This document shows, piece by piece, positions 1-7,381 of a stretch of 17,647 nucleotides of DNA. The notes beneath the pieces were generated by a model. It was not told the DNA's origin. It did not search any database and saw only the letters and a program-made list of their open reading frames with translations. A program made the position numbers and the translations under genes. Every line of letters begins with the position of its first letter. Position 1 is the stretch's first letter. Origin of the DNA: an uncultured Clostridia bacterium (GTDB taxonomy: Bacteria; Bacillota; Clostridia; Lachnospirales; Lachnospiraceae); NCBI GenBank assembly GCA_946186175.1, contig CAMHMG010000029.1:1-17647 (forward strand). Direction: 5' to 3'.

Positions 1-54
1 AGAAAACGAAGTTTTCGAGATTATGAGAATGTACGAAGTACTTCTCATAATATA
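1..54. repeat. 54-bp hairpin-rich direct repeat, copy 1
   Basis: This block is identical over 54 bp to 119-172 (period 118 bp). It holds two stem-loops that both close on a GAA triloop: GAAAAC-GAA-GTTTTC (2-16) and a longer one with arms 20-34 and 38-51 (ATTATGAGAA, one bulged T, GTAC, then GAA). The copy starts at the window edge, so it may extend further left. It is non-coding and lies upstream of mscS. It could be a dispersed palindromic repeat family or a terminator/mRNA-stability structure of an upstream gene. Confidence 0.85.
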
Positions 55-115
55 TCTTATCGGAAGGAAAGGAATGTCAAGCGAAGCGAAGACTTTACTT
101 TCACCTGATAAGATA
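53..115. other. Stem-loop linking the two repeat copies
   Basis: TATCTTATC (53-61) is exactly complementary to GATAAGATA (107-115). The inside can extend the stem imperfectly (GAAAG near 67-71 against CTTTC near 97-101), leaving a loop with tandem GCGAA units. With the flanking repeats this gives a row of five potential hairpins before mscS. Function is unknown. Confidence 0.6.
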
Positions 116-118
116 ACG

Positions 119-172
119 AGAAAACGAAGTTTTCGAGATTATGAGAATGTACGAAGTACTTCTCATAATATA
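119..172. repeat. 54-bp hairpin-rich direct repeat, copy 2
   Basis: This is a perfect copy of 1-54, with the same GAA-loop hairpins (120-134 and 138-169). It ends 28 bp before the mscS start codon, so the second hairpin probably lies in, or just upstream of, the mscS leader and could affect its expression. Confidence 0.85.
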
Positions 173-200
173 GTTATAGCTGAGAAATGAGGGAACACAA

Positions 201-1088
201 ATGATTCTGGAAACCACAACACTATCTGTAAGTGATGCGGCGGCTAATGTAGAGCAGTCGGTTGATATTGTCAAACAGACTATGGACGACATTGTGAAAT
301 GGCTTATTAATAAGTCCGGAAGCGTTATAGCTGCCATTGTATTTATTTTTATAGGAATTAAGATTACGGGCTTGTTTATAAAGCTTGCAAAGAGAGGTTT
401 TGACAGATCAAAGATTGATAATTCGGTTGCAGGATTTTTGCTTTCTGTTATAAGAATAATCGGGTATATATTGGTATTTATAACGGCAGCAACGATTGTT
501 GGCATAGAGGTTACAAGCTTTGTAGCTATACTTGGTACGGCATCAATGGCTATAGGTCTTGCTCTACAGGGGGCGTTATCTAATCTTGCCGGCGGCGTGC
601 TTATCCTGCTTCTCAAGCCTTTTAAAGTAGGAGATTATATAGTTGAGAATAACGGACATAATGAAGGGATAGTTCAGTCAATTGATATTTTCTATACGAG
701 GCTGCTTACGCATGATAACAAGCTGGTTGTAATACCTAATGGTACTCTTACCAACAGTAGTTTGATCAATGTTACAAGCGAAGCTAAGAGAAAGCTTGAA
801 GTTACTATTCCGGTTGCGTATAATACTGATATTAAGAAAATGAAAGAGGTTGTCAATGAGATTCTTACCAATGATGCAAGAGTTCTCGACAATGAGCCTA
901 AAGATATCTTTATTTCATCATTTGATGATAGCGGCATGACTATTGCCATAAGAGCATGGGCGTCAACTTCGGATTACTGGAGCACACTGTGGGATCTTAG
1001 GGAGAAAGTCAAAGCAGCATTTGATGAGAATGAGATTGAGATACCATATAATCGTCTTGAAGTTGAGATGAGAAAGGAAGGAAAATAA
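201..1088 (+). CDS. mscS: Small-conductance mechanosensitive channel, MscS family
   Basis: The 295-residue protein has the size and layout of MscS, a homoheptameric membrane channel that opens under membrane tension and releases solutes during hypo-osmotic shock. An N-terminal hydrophobic helix (about 40-63) and a second (about 79-102) precede the pore-lining TM3 (about 103-140), rich in Ala/Gly spaced for helix packing (AILGTASMAIGLALQGALSN). The conserved LLLKPFKVGDYI entry to the beta domain and the PNGTLTN segment follow, then the alpha/beta C-terminal domain. The ATG at 201 follows a GAGGG ribosome site at 189-193. The stop is one base before the next ATG, and the next gene's SD-like AGGAAGGA lies within this gene's 3' end, so the two are probably translationally coupled. 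The pairing with an aminotransferase has no obvious functional logic. Confidence 0.93.
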   Translation: MILETTTLSVSDAAANVEQSVDIVKQTMDDIVKWLINKSGSVIAAIVFIFIGIKITGLFIKLAKRGFDRSKIDNSVAGFLLSVIRIIGYILVFITAATIVGIEVTSFVAILGTASMAIGLALQGALSNLAGGVLILLLKPFKVGDYIVENNGHNEGIVQSIDIFYTRLLTHDNKLVVIPNGTLTNSSLINVTSEAKRKLEVTIPVAYNTDIKKMKEVVNEILTNDARVLDNEPKDIFISSFDDSGMTIAIRAWASTSDYWSTLWDLREKVKAAFDENEIEIPYNRLEVEMRKEGK

Positions 1089-1089
1089 C

Positions 1090-2304
1090 ATGAAGAGTAA
1101 AGATTTTGGATTGACAAAAGAAGAGATAATGGAGATTTCAGACAAGTATCTGTTAGATATTGGATACCATTTTCCGATTGTGATAGAGGATGCTAAGGGA
1201 TGCTATGTGACCGATACTAATGGTGATGAGTACCTTGATTTCTATGCAGGAATTGCCGTAAACTCTCTTGGTAACTGTGATGAGAGAATAGTTAAGGCTG
1301 TTAAGGAACAGGCAGAGCAGGTTATGCATGTGAGTCTTTATCCGTATAATGTACCACAGGCGATGCTTGCAAAACTCATATGTGAAACTACCGGATTTGA
1401 CAGAGTGTTCTTCCAGAATTCGGGGACAGAGTCTAACGAGGCTATGATCAAAATGGCAAGAAAACACGGCGTGGAAAAATTCGGTCCGGATCACTATGAG
1501 ATAGTGACGGCTAAGAAGAGTTTTCATGGTCGTACATATGCAGCTCTTACTGCAACAGGTCAGCCGGAAACAGCAATTCAGGCAGGTTTCTTCCCTAATC
1601 TTCCGGGATTTAAGTATGCTGAATTTAATAATCTGGAAAGTTTTAGGGAAGCAGTCAGCGATAATACATGCGCGATTATGGTTGAACCTGTTCAGGGCGA
1701 GGGTGGAGTGTATCCGGCTTCTAAAGAATTTTTACAGGGACTTCGCGAACTATGTGATGAAAAGGGTATCCTCTTGCTGTTTGATGAAGTACAGACCGGA
1801 TGGTTCAGATGCGGTGAGCCTATGGCGTGGATGCACTATGGAGTTAGACCGGATGCATTTACTATGGCAAAGGCACTTGGCGGAGGTCTTCCACTTGGAG
1901 GAGTTGTACTTACTGAAAAATGCGCTAAAGTATTGAATCCGGGTTCTCACGGATGTACATTCTCAGGAAATCCTGTATGTTGTGCTGCCGGGTATGCGGC
2001 AATTAATGGAATGATTGAAGATAAATGCGGTGAGAATGCCAAAGAGATGGGCGAGTATTTCAGAGAACAGCTTAAGACTCTGCCGAACGTAAAAGAGGTT
2101 CGTGGACTTGGACTGTTGGTTGGTGTTGAGTTCAATGATGTAGATGCTGTAGCTGTTAAGGTTAAGGCTATGGAGAATAAGCTTCTTGTAACTGCTACAT
2201 CTAATAGGATTATCAGAATGGTTCCACCTCTCATTATAACTAAAGAGGATTGTGATAAGGCAGTTGCTATACTTAAGAAGAGTGTAGAGGAAGTGATGAA
2301 GTAA
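1090..2304 (+). CDS. Class-III PLP aminotransferase (acetylornithine/4-aminobutyrate type)
   Basis: This 404-residue protein is a full-length fold-type I, class III aminotransferase. Visible landmarks are the PLP phosphate-binding NSGTESN (110-116), FHGRTY (145-150), EPVQGEGG (199-206), the aspartate that contacts the pyridine nitrogen in FDEVQTG (D232), and the Schiff-base lysine in MAKALGGGLPLGG (K261). The family transfers an omega-amino group from acetylornithine, ornithine, succinyl-diaminopimelate or GABA to 2-oxoglutarate. Length and the compact N terminus fit ArgD-like enzymes, but no other arginine genes are nearby, so the substrate cannot be fixed. Its ATG lies one base after the mscS stop, with the ribosome site inside mscS. 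Other possibilities are GABA or ornithine aminotransferase. Confidence 0.9.
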   Translation: MKSKDFGLTKEEIMEISDKYLLDIGYHFPIVIEDAKGCYVTDTNGDEYLDFYAGIAVNSLGNCDERIVKAVKEQAEQVMHVSLYPYNVPQAMLAKLICETTGFDRVFFQNSGTESNEAMIKMARKHGVEKFGPDHYEIVTAKKSFHGRTYAALTATGQPETAIQAGFFPNLPGFKYAEFNNLESFREAVSDNTCAIMVEPVQGEGGVYPASKEFLQGLRELCDEKGILLLFDEVQTGWFRCGEPMAWMHYGVRPDAFTMAKALGGGLPLGGVVLTEKCAKVLNPGSHGCTFSGNPVCCAAGYAAINGMIEDKCGENAKEMGEYFREQLKTLPNVKEVRGLGLLVGVEFNDVDAVAVKVKAMENKLLVTATSNRIIRMVPPLIITKEDCDKAVAILKKSVEEVMK

Positions 2305-2322
2305 AGCTTTTCTGTTATAATC

Positions 2323-2352
2323 TTGAAAATTATGTTTTTTCGTCGTTTTATA
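2323..2352 (+). promoter_or_regulatory. Putative promoter for the cysteine-synthase-family gene
   Basis: In the 93-bp gap after the aminotransferase, TTGAAA (2323-2328) is followed after 17 bp by TTTTAT (or after 18 bp by TTTATA, 2347-2352). A GGAG-type ribosome site (TAGGAG near 2382) precedes the ATG at 2398. This suggests independent transcription of the downstream gene. The hexamer match is moderate. Confidence 0.4.
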
Positions 2353-2397
2353 GGAAGAAAACGAATTGAGTAATTATCTATAGGAGTAATATACATC

Positions 2398-3339
2398 ATG
2401 GCTGAAAATATGATACGTAACAACATTTTGGAGGCAATCGGACAGACACCTGTAATAAGACTTAATAAGCTTGTCAAACCGGGAAGCGCTGAGGTGCTTG
2501 TGAAGATGGAAGGTCTTAATGTTGGCGGTTCGATTAAGACCAGAACAGCATATAATATGATTCGCCAGGCAGAGAAGGAAGGTCTTATTAATGAGAATAC
2601 CATTATCGTTGAACCGACCAGTGGTAATCAGGGAATTGGACTCGCACTTGTGGGAGCTGTAAAAGGCTATAGAACGATAATTATTATGCCAGACTCTGTC
2701 AGTGAAGAGAGAAGGAAACTTGTGCGTCATTACGGTGCAGAGGTTCGTCTTATACATGATGCCGGTGATATTGGTGCCTGTATTGAAGAGTGTTTAGAGA
2801 CTGCTCTTAGAATGAAGGAGAAGAATCCGAATGTATTCGTTCCGCAGCAGTTTGAAAATGAAAATAATACTAAGGCACATAAGAAACATACCGGGTTGGA
2901 GATAATGGCTCAGGTTGCAAAACCGATACATGGTTTTTGCTCCGGTATAGGAACGGGTGGCACGATCACCGGAATAGGTGAGGTGTTAAAAGCTCAGTAT
3001 CCCGATATAGAGATATGGGCTGTTGAACCTGAAAATGCAGCAATTCTTGCCGGTGGTACTATTGGAACTCATATTCAGATGGGAATCGGTGACGGTATAA
3101 TTCCTGACATTTTGAATCAGGATATTTATGATGAGATATATGTTGTTACCGATGAGGAGGCAATTGATACTGCCAAACGCCTTGCAAGAGAAGAGGGAAT
3201 TATGTGCGGAATATCGAGCGGCACAAATGTTGCGGCAGCTTTAAAGCTTGCCGAGAAATTAGGTGAGGGTAAGACTGTTGTGACAGTGCTCCCTGATACT
3301 GCTGAAAGATATTTTTCTACACCTCTTTTTGGTGAGTAA
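2398..3339 (+). CDS. cysK: PLP-dependent cysteine synthase family protein
   Basis: The protein (313 residues) is a fold-type II PLP enzyme of the O-acetylserine sulfhydrylase family, which replaces the acetate of O-acetylserine with sulfide to make cysteine. The PLP lysine is K47 in GGSIKTR. The substrate loop is TSGNQG (74-79), the PLP phosphate cup is GTGGTITG (about 183-190), and SSGTN near the C terminus matches the family serine that contacts the PLP nitrogen. Two positions differ from classical CysK: SVKDR is SIKTR, and TSGNTG is TSGNQG. These differences leave room for another nucleophile or substrate (sulfocysteine, cystathionine or diaminopropionate-type chemistry). It has its own promoter and ends 4 bp from a convergent gene. 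Confidence 0.85.
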   Translation: MAENMIRNNILEAIGQTPVIRLNKLVKPGSAEVLVKMEGLNVGGSIKTRTAYNMIRQAEKEGLINENTIIVEPTSGNQGIGLALVGAVKGYRTIIIMPDSVSEERRKLVRHYGAEVRLIHDAGDIGACIEECLETALRMKEKNPNVFVPQQFENENNTKAHKKHTGLEIMAQVAKPIHGFCSGIGTGGTITGIGEVLKAQYPDIEIWAVEPENAAILAGGTIGTHIQMGIGDGIIPDILNQDIYDEIYVVTDEEAIDTAKRLAREEGIMCGISSGTNVAAALKLAEKLGEGKTVVTVLPDTAERYFSTPLFGE

Positions 3340-3343
3340 GTTG

Positions 3344-4279
3344 TTACTTTTTCGGAAATACTTCTTCGTAATTGGTGTACCACGTATTGATTTCACAATC
3401 TACAAAATCACATAAATAAAACTCCTTGCCGTCAACGGTATAATAATAGAAGGTTACCGGGTCGGACATACTTTCAGGATGTGGTTCGCCGAGCGTATTG
3501 GCAACGCATGAAAGTGGAGCACCGGTGTCGGCAAAGGTTTTCTTTTCCTTGCGGACGAATGTTGCTTTGGAGTTCTTCATTTGAGCCATCTCAAGATAGT
3601 AGTCTTCAATTTCTGCCTCACTGTCTCTGAAGGTACATTCGGGAAGTCGTGCACTTCCTATGTGCTTTGCCTGTGAAGAACCTGCACTTGAATAAAGATA
3701 GCCTTCTTCGCTATATAGAACCTCTGAATCGGTGGGGTAAGGATATTTTTCTTTAAACCATACATCATCATGCTCGACGTCGATGTAACATTTATCCAAA
3801 CGGTTTTCTACATTGTATTTCTGTATAAACTTCGCTGCTTCCTCTACAAGTGGGGCGGCGTTTTTGTCTTTGTTGGGTGAGTTTAAGGTGAATTTGATTA
3901 ACTGCTTGTCGTATCCCTGTTCGTAGGTTGCGTTATATTTTTCGCAAAGGCTATCGAGATCGGGCTTTACCTGTTCTACGACAAATGAGTACAGATATAT
4001 ATCAAAGAGGTCGTGGGTTCCCGGAAGAGAACCGAAAGATGAACCGTCGATATTGATATCATTCATGGAGCTTATCACTTCGTACTCAAACCCCTGCAGC
4101 TCGTCACGCAGGCGGACAACGGTCTTTTCCTTTGTTTCTGATTTTGATACAACTTCACATTTTCAATGTTCGTTTCTAGCACATTTTATTATACTTTTTG
4201 CACTTTTAACATGGCCGCAGCCTGTAAGCAGAAGGCAAAGTGCTGCAATTATAATTACGGTATATTTGGCAGTTTTCAT
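3344..4279 (-). pseudogene. Secreted lipoprotein gene broken by an in-frame TGA
   Basis: Read from the ATG at 4279 (RBS GGAAGGAG, complement of 4289-4296), the first 22 codons are a textbook lipoprotein signal: Lys near the start, a hydrophobic stretch (VIIIAALCLLL) and the lipobox LLTGC with Cys at codon 21. Codon 39 is TGA. The same frame then stays open for 272 codons to the TAA at 3344, beginning KCEVVSKSETKEKTVV. No frameshift is needed to join the two parts, so a single nonsense change (for example GGA to TGA) is the simplest explanation. The C-terminal part is acidic and Tyr-rich, and I do not recognise a named domain. A 244-residue reading from a GTG at 4078 would lack the signal peptide and has no convincing ribosome site. 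It is convergent with the cysteine-synthase-family gene. Confidence 0.75.
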
Positions 4280-4363
4280 GTGAGTATTCTCCTTCCGGTA
4301 GGATTTGGGTGTGTTTGTTATTTATAATAAATGATAACATAAATTGAGTAATTATAGAAGATG

Positions 4364-4405
4364 ATACCACAACTACTTGACAATACAAAGTAGCTGTGGT
4401 ATTTT
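4364..4405 (+). promoter_or_regulatory. Promoter 1 with PadR-type palindromic operator
   Basis: TTGACA (4377-4382), 17 bp, then TATTTT (4400-4405) form a promoter. A palindrome with arms CTACTT and AAGTAG (4373-4393) covers the -35 and part of the spacer. Here the symmetry reaches further out (arms 4364-4378 and 4388-4402, one mismatch) and is followed by a T-rich stretch, so the RNA could also form a hairpin. It is probably the padR autoregulation site, by position and by its repetition 42 bp downstream. Confidence 0.6.
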
Positions 4406-4414
4406 TATCTCAAC

Positions 4415-4447
4415 CTACTTGCTAATACAAAGTAGTGGGTGTATACC
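4415..4447 (+). promoter_or_regulatory. Promoter 2 with second copy of the PadR-type operator
   Basis: The 21-bp palindrome recurs at 4415-4435 with only two central differences, exactly 42 bp (about four helical turns) from the first. It again overlaps a promoter: TTGCTA (4419-4424), 17 bp, TATACC (4442-4447). The distance to the padR start leaves a leader of about 60 nt. Confidence 0.6.
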
Positions 4448-4512
4448 TGTTTTCTTTTAAGTAATATAAAAGATATGGAAGATAGCAGTAAATGTAAAAT
4501 GGAGTGATGCTT

Positions 4513-4836
4513 ATGGAAGATACACAGCTTATGAAGGGAATATTAGAGGGCTGCGTGCTTGCTATAATAGAAAAAGGTGAGACTTATGGTTATGAGATAT
4601 TGCAGGCACTTGACGGTTACGGCTTCCATGACCTGTCCGAAGGTACTATGTATCCGGTGTTAACGCGACTTGATAAGAACGGTTACATCTCCTGCCGAAA
4701 GGCTAAGTCTCCGCTTGGACCGATAAGAAAGTATTATTCAATTACGGATAGCGGTGGAAAATATCTTGAAGCTTTTAAAGAGAATTACAGGAGAATTACT
4801 GAGTGTGCTGATGCGGTGCTTAATGCACAAATCTGA
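4513..4836 (+). CDS. PadR-family transcriptional regulator
   Basis: This 107-residue protein is a PadR winged-helix repressor of the short type. The conserved N-terminal helix (LMKGILEGCVLAII), the GETYGYEILQAL turn, the recognition segment SEGTMYPVLTRLDKNGYI and the wing PLGPIRKYYSITDSG are all present, followed by a C-terminal dimerisation helix. PadR dimers usually repress their own operon and release DNA on binding a small hydrophobic ligand or through a partner protein. I chose the ATG at 4513 because GGAG (4501-4504) sits 8 nt upstream; a GTG at 4504 and an ATG at 4507 are in frame but too close to it. Two matching palindromes in the promoter region are likely targets. It is the first gene of a four-gene operon. 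Confidence 0.93.
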   Translation: MEDTQLMKGILEGCVLAIIEKGETYGYEILQALDGYGFHDLSEGTMYPVLTRLDKNGYISCRKAKSPLGPIRKYYSITDSGGKYLEAFKENYRRITECADAVLNAQI

Positions 4837-4907
4837 TACTCAGATAACAGGATTACAAGCAAAGATGTCTGTTAATACGTTTTAGCATAAAAGTTGAGGA
4901 GGATGGG

Positions 4908-6035
4908 ATGATGGATTTAAGTTATCACGCATATAGGGATAAGCTAAATGATGAATATGCGGAAGCATTTACTATTATTGAGTCTTATAGATATACAAAA
5001 AGGATTGATGCAAAGCTTGCGGAGGAATGGCTTATGGAGCTTATGGATAACATGCTTACTGCACAGGGGGCAGGAAAAACTGTGGAAAGTATTGTGGGCA
5101 ATGATATCGACAGGTTTTGCAAGGAGTTTTATAATAGATATTCGGGCAAGGATATTGTTGTTGGAATAGTAAGAAAGATATATGGGATAAGTGCTATTAT
5201 TTTTTTCTATAGTCTTATAGATGGCTTATTGGCTGATGAGGGTGAGTCGTTTCTATTTGGAGGAACGAATGTAATGCCTTATTTATGTGGTTTGTTGGTC
5301 GGTTTTATAATGAGTGAGTTGATTCTTGTGGTTTTTATCCCGTTGCTTAGAAAAAGAAAAATCTCATATAAGTCATACAATAAACTGGAAATTTGGTCAA
5401 CAACTGGCTTTTTTGTGCTTGCTGGAATGTTTAGTTTAATTGTTTCTGACCGTATTGAACTTAATGTTGACCGCCTGGTATTGATTGTATTATCCGGAAG
5501 TTACTTTATAATTTATAATATAATTCAGGCTGTTATTAACTACAGAAGGTATGGAACGTTTCGTGAACCGAAGATTGAACATGTTACAGTGAGGGATAAT
5601 ATAAATGCTAATCTGGAGACGGAGCTTGTTAGGACTTGGATTAAGCAGTACAAAAAGAAAAATATGCAGCTTGAAAAACGAGGAAAAGAATTGCTTTCAT
5701 ATAAGGAGTTCTTAGATTCGATTTCAAAAAGATATGATTATAGAAGACAAAGGAACTTAACTTATCTGTCTACTATCTGTGGCGGACTTGCCGGCTTTAT
5801 TATAATATTCGGTACAAGTGGATATCTGACAAAAGAAGGATTGGGAAAAATGTTTGATAGTGGCATGGATATATTCCTCTTTGTGATATTACTGCTTGCC
5901 GGATGTATAGTTATCGCGTTGTTATTAACAAAAATGATAAAGCCGGGGTGTGAAGTATATGCTAATGTAAGCAAGATATGTGATGAAAAAGATTTGACAC
6001 TTGAGGAATATTTGGGGAATGAACAAAAGGAATGA
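4908..6035 (+). CDS. Six-TM membrane protein with DUF1048-like N terminus
   Basis: The first ~80 residues form a soluble helical domain (YRDKLNDEYAEAFTIIESYRY ... AGKTVESIVGNDIDRFCKEF) that resembles the DUF1048 domain commonly encoded after padR. It is followed by about six hydrophobic segments (roughly 84-105, 122-148, 162-182, 190-212, 290-310, 322-346) with a charged cytoplasmic stretch before the last pair. PadR neighbours of this kind are thought to sense envelope or membrane stress and modulate the repressor, but that is inference here. GAGGAGG (4896-4902) precedes two consecutive ATGs (4908, 4911); either could be used. The usual DUF1048 protein is far shorter, so the long membrane part is unusual. 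It lies 71 nt after padR. Confidence 0.7.
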   Translation: MMDLSYHAYRDKLNDEYAEAFTIIESYRYTKRIDAKLAEEWLMELMDNMLTAQGAGKTVESIVGNDIDRFCKEFYNRYSGKDIVVGIVRKIYGISAIIFFYSLIDGLLADEGESFLFGGTNVMPYLCGLLVGFIMSELILVVFIPLLRKRKISYKSYNKLEIWSTTGFFVLAGMFSLIVSDRIELNVDRLVLIVLSGSYFIIYNIIQAVINYRRYGTFREPKIEHVTVRDNINANLETELVRTWIKQYKKKNMQLEKRGKELLSYKEFLDSISKRYDYRRQRNLTYLSTICGGLAGFIIIFGTSGYLTKEGLGKMFDSGMDIFLFVILLLAGCIVIALLLTKMIKPGCEVYANVSKICDEKDLTLEEYLGNEQKE

Positions 6036-6043
6036 TATAGGAT

Positions 6044-6703
6044 ATGATGGAATACAAAACATTTGGTGATATCAATTCAAATATTATATTGGTTCAGATG
6101 ATTGAACGTCGAGGATTATCCGCGATTGAAAGAGAAGTGGATTATATAAATGAGCTTGCACCTGACAGGGATTTTTGTCTTTTGGCAGCTATGGTAGATA
6201 ATTGGAATGATGACCTATCACCTTGGGAAGCACCTGCAGTTTTTGGTAAAGATGGTTTTTTAGGAAAAGCAGGTGATACATTTTCTGTATTGATGGAATT
6301 ATTAAAGGAAGATATATTGAAAGAGAGAAATTTATCTGAGGTTAAAATGTGTATCGGTGGATATTCGCTTGCAGGTTTGTTTGCTCTTTGGTGTGCTTAT
6401 CAGACGGATATATTTGATTGCGTTGCAGCAGCTTCGCCGTCTGTATGGTTTCCGGGATTTTATGATTATGCAAAAGAAAAACCTATCAAGACTAAGGCTG
6501 TGTATCTGAGTCTTGGTGATAAAGAAGAAAAGGCTAAGAATAAATTGATGTCAACTGTAGGTGATGTGATAAGAGAGTATCATGCTTTGTTGTCCAAAGA
6601 ACTTGGTTGCGTTCTTGAATGGAATGAGGGTAATCATTTTAAGGAACACGAACTTCGAATGGCGAAGGGATTTGCGTGGGTGATAAATGAGGAGGGATTG
6701 TGA
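6044..6703 (+). CDS. Alpha/beta-hydrolase, esterase D-like
   Basis: The 219-residue protein has the nucleophile elbow GGYSLAG, with the likely catalytic serine at residue 108, and a C-terminal histidine in EGNHFKEHE (H198 or H202). An acidic partner may be Asp in LSLGDKEEK. The sequence around the elbow (GLFALWCAYQTDIFDCVAAASPSVWFP) is typical of the putative esterase family (PF00756), which hydrolyses small esters or acyl groups. There is no signal peptide, so it should be cytoplasmic. The start is one of two consecutive ATGs (6044/6047) with a weak ribosome site. It lies 8 nt after the membrane protein, and its TGA overlaps the next ATG (TGATG), so all are likely read from one transcript. 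Confidence 0.75.
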   Translation: MMEYKTFGDINSNIILVQMIERRGLSAIEREVDYINELAPDRDFCLLAAMVDNWNDDLSPWEAPAVFGKDGFLGKAGDTFSVLMELLKEDILKERNLSEVKMCIGGYSLAGLFALWCAYQTDIFDCVAAASPSVWFPGFYDYAKEKPIKTKAVYLSLGDKEEKAKNKLMSTVGDVIREYHALLSKELGCVLEWNEGNHFKEHELRMAKGFAWVINEEGL

Positions 6704-7161
6704 TGCATAGATTATATGAAAATGGTGATATTTCGGTATTTTGGAATTCAGATAAATGCAGGCATGCAAAGAAATGTGTTACCGGATGTCCGGAAGCATT
6801 TAATATCAATAGAAAACCTTGGATAAAACTCGATGAGGCTGATACATCTAAGGTGTGGAAGGCGGTATCGAACTGTCCATCAGGAGCATTGACTTGTGTA
6901 TATAATCATGATATTAGGGTTGTGTTCGATAAAGATAATAACAGAAGTGTTGCCTATGATGGCGAAGCATTGATTGGAGAGTGTGATTATCAGATGACGG
7001 ATGAAGGCTTAGATATATATCATACAGAAGTGAATCCGGAATATGGTGGAAAAGGTATAGCAAAACGGTTGGTGTATGTGGTTTTGCAGGCTGCAGAGTA
7101 TGAGAAGGTTAAGGTAATACCTACCTGTTCTTATGCAGTCAAAATTTTGAATAATGATTAA
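6703..7161 (+). CDS. YjdI-YjdJ fusion: mono-cluster Fe-S domain plus GCN5-like acetyltransferase domain
   Basis: Two domains are visible. Residues 1-70 match the YjdI-type (4Fe-4S) mono-cluster family (Fer4_19): ENGDISVFWNSDKCRHAKKC, CPEAFN, RKPWIKLDEAD and NCPSGALTC, with cysteines able to bind a cluster. Residues ~75-152 match the YjdJ-like small acetyltransferase family: YHTEVNPEYGGKGIAKRLV is the acyl-CoA loop and VIPTCSYAV the conserved C-terminal cysteine motif. In E. coli the two are separate adjacent genes; here they are one protein. The C terminus stops soon after CSYAV, about ten residues earlier than I would expect. The ATG at 6703 overlaps the esterase stop and has GGAGGG (6691-6696) 6 nt upstream. 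It is the last gene of the PadR operon. Confidence 0.85.
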   Translation: MHRLYENGDISVFWNSDKCRHAKKCVTGCPEAFNINRKPWIKLDEADTSKVWKAVSNCPSGALTCVYNHDIRVVFDKDNNRSVAYDGEALIGECDYQMTDEGLDIYHTEVNPEYGGKGIAKRLVYVVLQAAEYEKVKVIPTCSYAVKILNND

Positions 7162-7192
7162 AAGATTTTTATATTTAATATAATTGAGAAAG

Positions 7193-7227
7193 AGGATTGT
7201 GAATTATTATTTTCACAGTCCTTTTTT
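7193..7227 (+). terminator. Intrinsic terminator of the PadR operon
   Basis: The arms AGGATTGTGAA (7193-7203) and TTCACAGTCCT (7212-7222) pair fully if one G-U is allowed. They are followed by six T residues (7222-7227). It lies 31 nt after the stop of the last operon gene. Confidence 0.85.
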
Positions 7228-7245
7228 ATAGGTCAAATATAATCC

Positions 7246-7273
7246 TTGACATTGTGCAAATATATGTTATTAT
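7246..7273 (+). promoter_or_regulatory. Promoter of the SPFH operon
   Basis: TTGACA (7246-7251), 16 bp, TATTAT (7268-7273). A perfect TATAAT also sits at 7271-7276, but with a 19-bp spacer. The downstream leader is about 100 nt and the ribosome site AAGGAGGAA is near 7369-7377. Confidence 0.6.
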
Positions 7274-7274
7274 A

Positions 7275-7315
7275 ATGATATCAAAATGATATCATGAAGA
7301 AATGATTATATATCA
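7275..7315. promoter_or_regulatory. Tandem TGATATCA palindromes, probable RHH operator
   Basis: TGATATCA occurs at 7276-7283 and 7287-7294, centres 11 bp apart (one helical turn). The first touches the -10 hexamer. A weaker inverted pair TGAT-N5-ATCA follows at 7303-7315, and a TGATAT half-site lies near 7328. Two close dyads on one DNA face suit cooperative binding by ribbon-helix-helix dimers, and such a repressor is encoded in the operon (8404-8601). Confidence 0.55.
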
Positions 7316-7381
7316 TATACCGAATGTGATATTTATTACAACAGCATTTAATTCATATACAATGTTAAGGAGGAATGAACT

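Noticed and set aside
1..172. CRISPR or tRNA-like structure
   Set aside because: The repeat is 54 bp with internal palindromes and only two copies; no tRNA arms, CCA end or anticodon loop can be drawn.
4163..4165. Selenocysteine codon in the lipoprotein gene
   Set aside because: The TGA has no obvious SECIS hairpin directly after it, no selenoprotein genes are seen, and the protein family is not a redox enzyme. A nonsense mutation is simpler.
4364..4402. True terminator upstream of padR
   Set aside because: No plus-strand gene lies upstream (the neighbour is divergent), and the same core palindrome recurs 42 bp later in an identical promoter setting, so an operator is the better reading.
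7162..7381. Riboswitch in the SPFH leader
   Set aside because: The leader is explained by a terminator, a promoter and palindromes; no conserved riboswitch core is recognisable.
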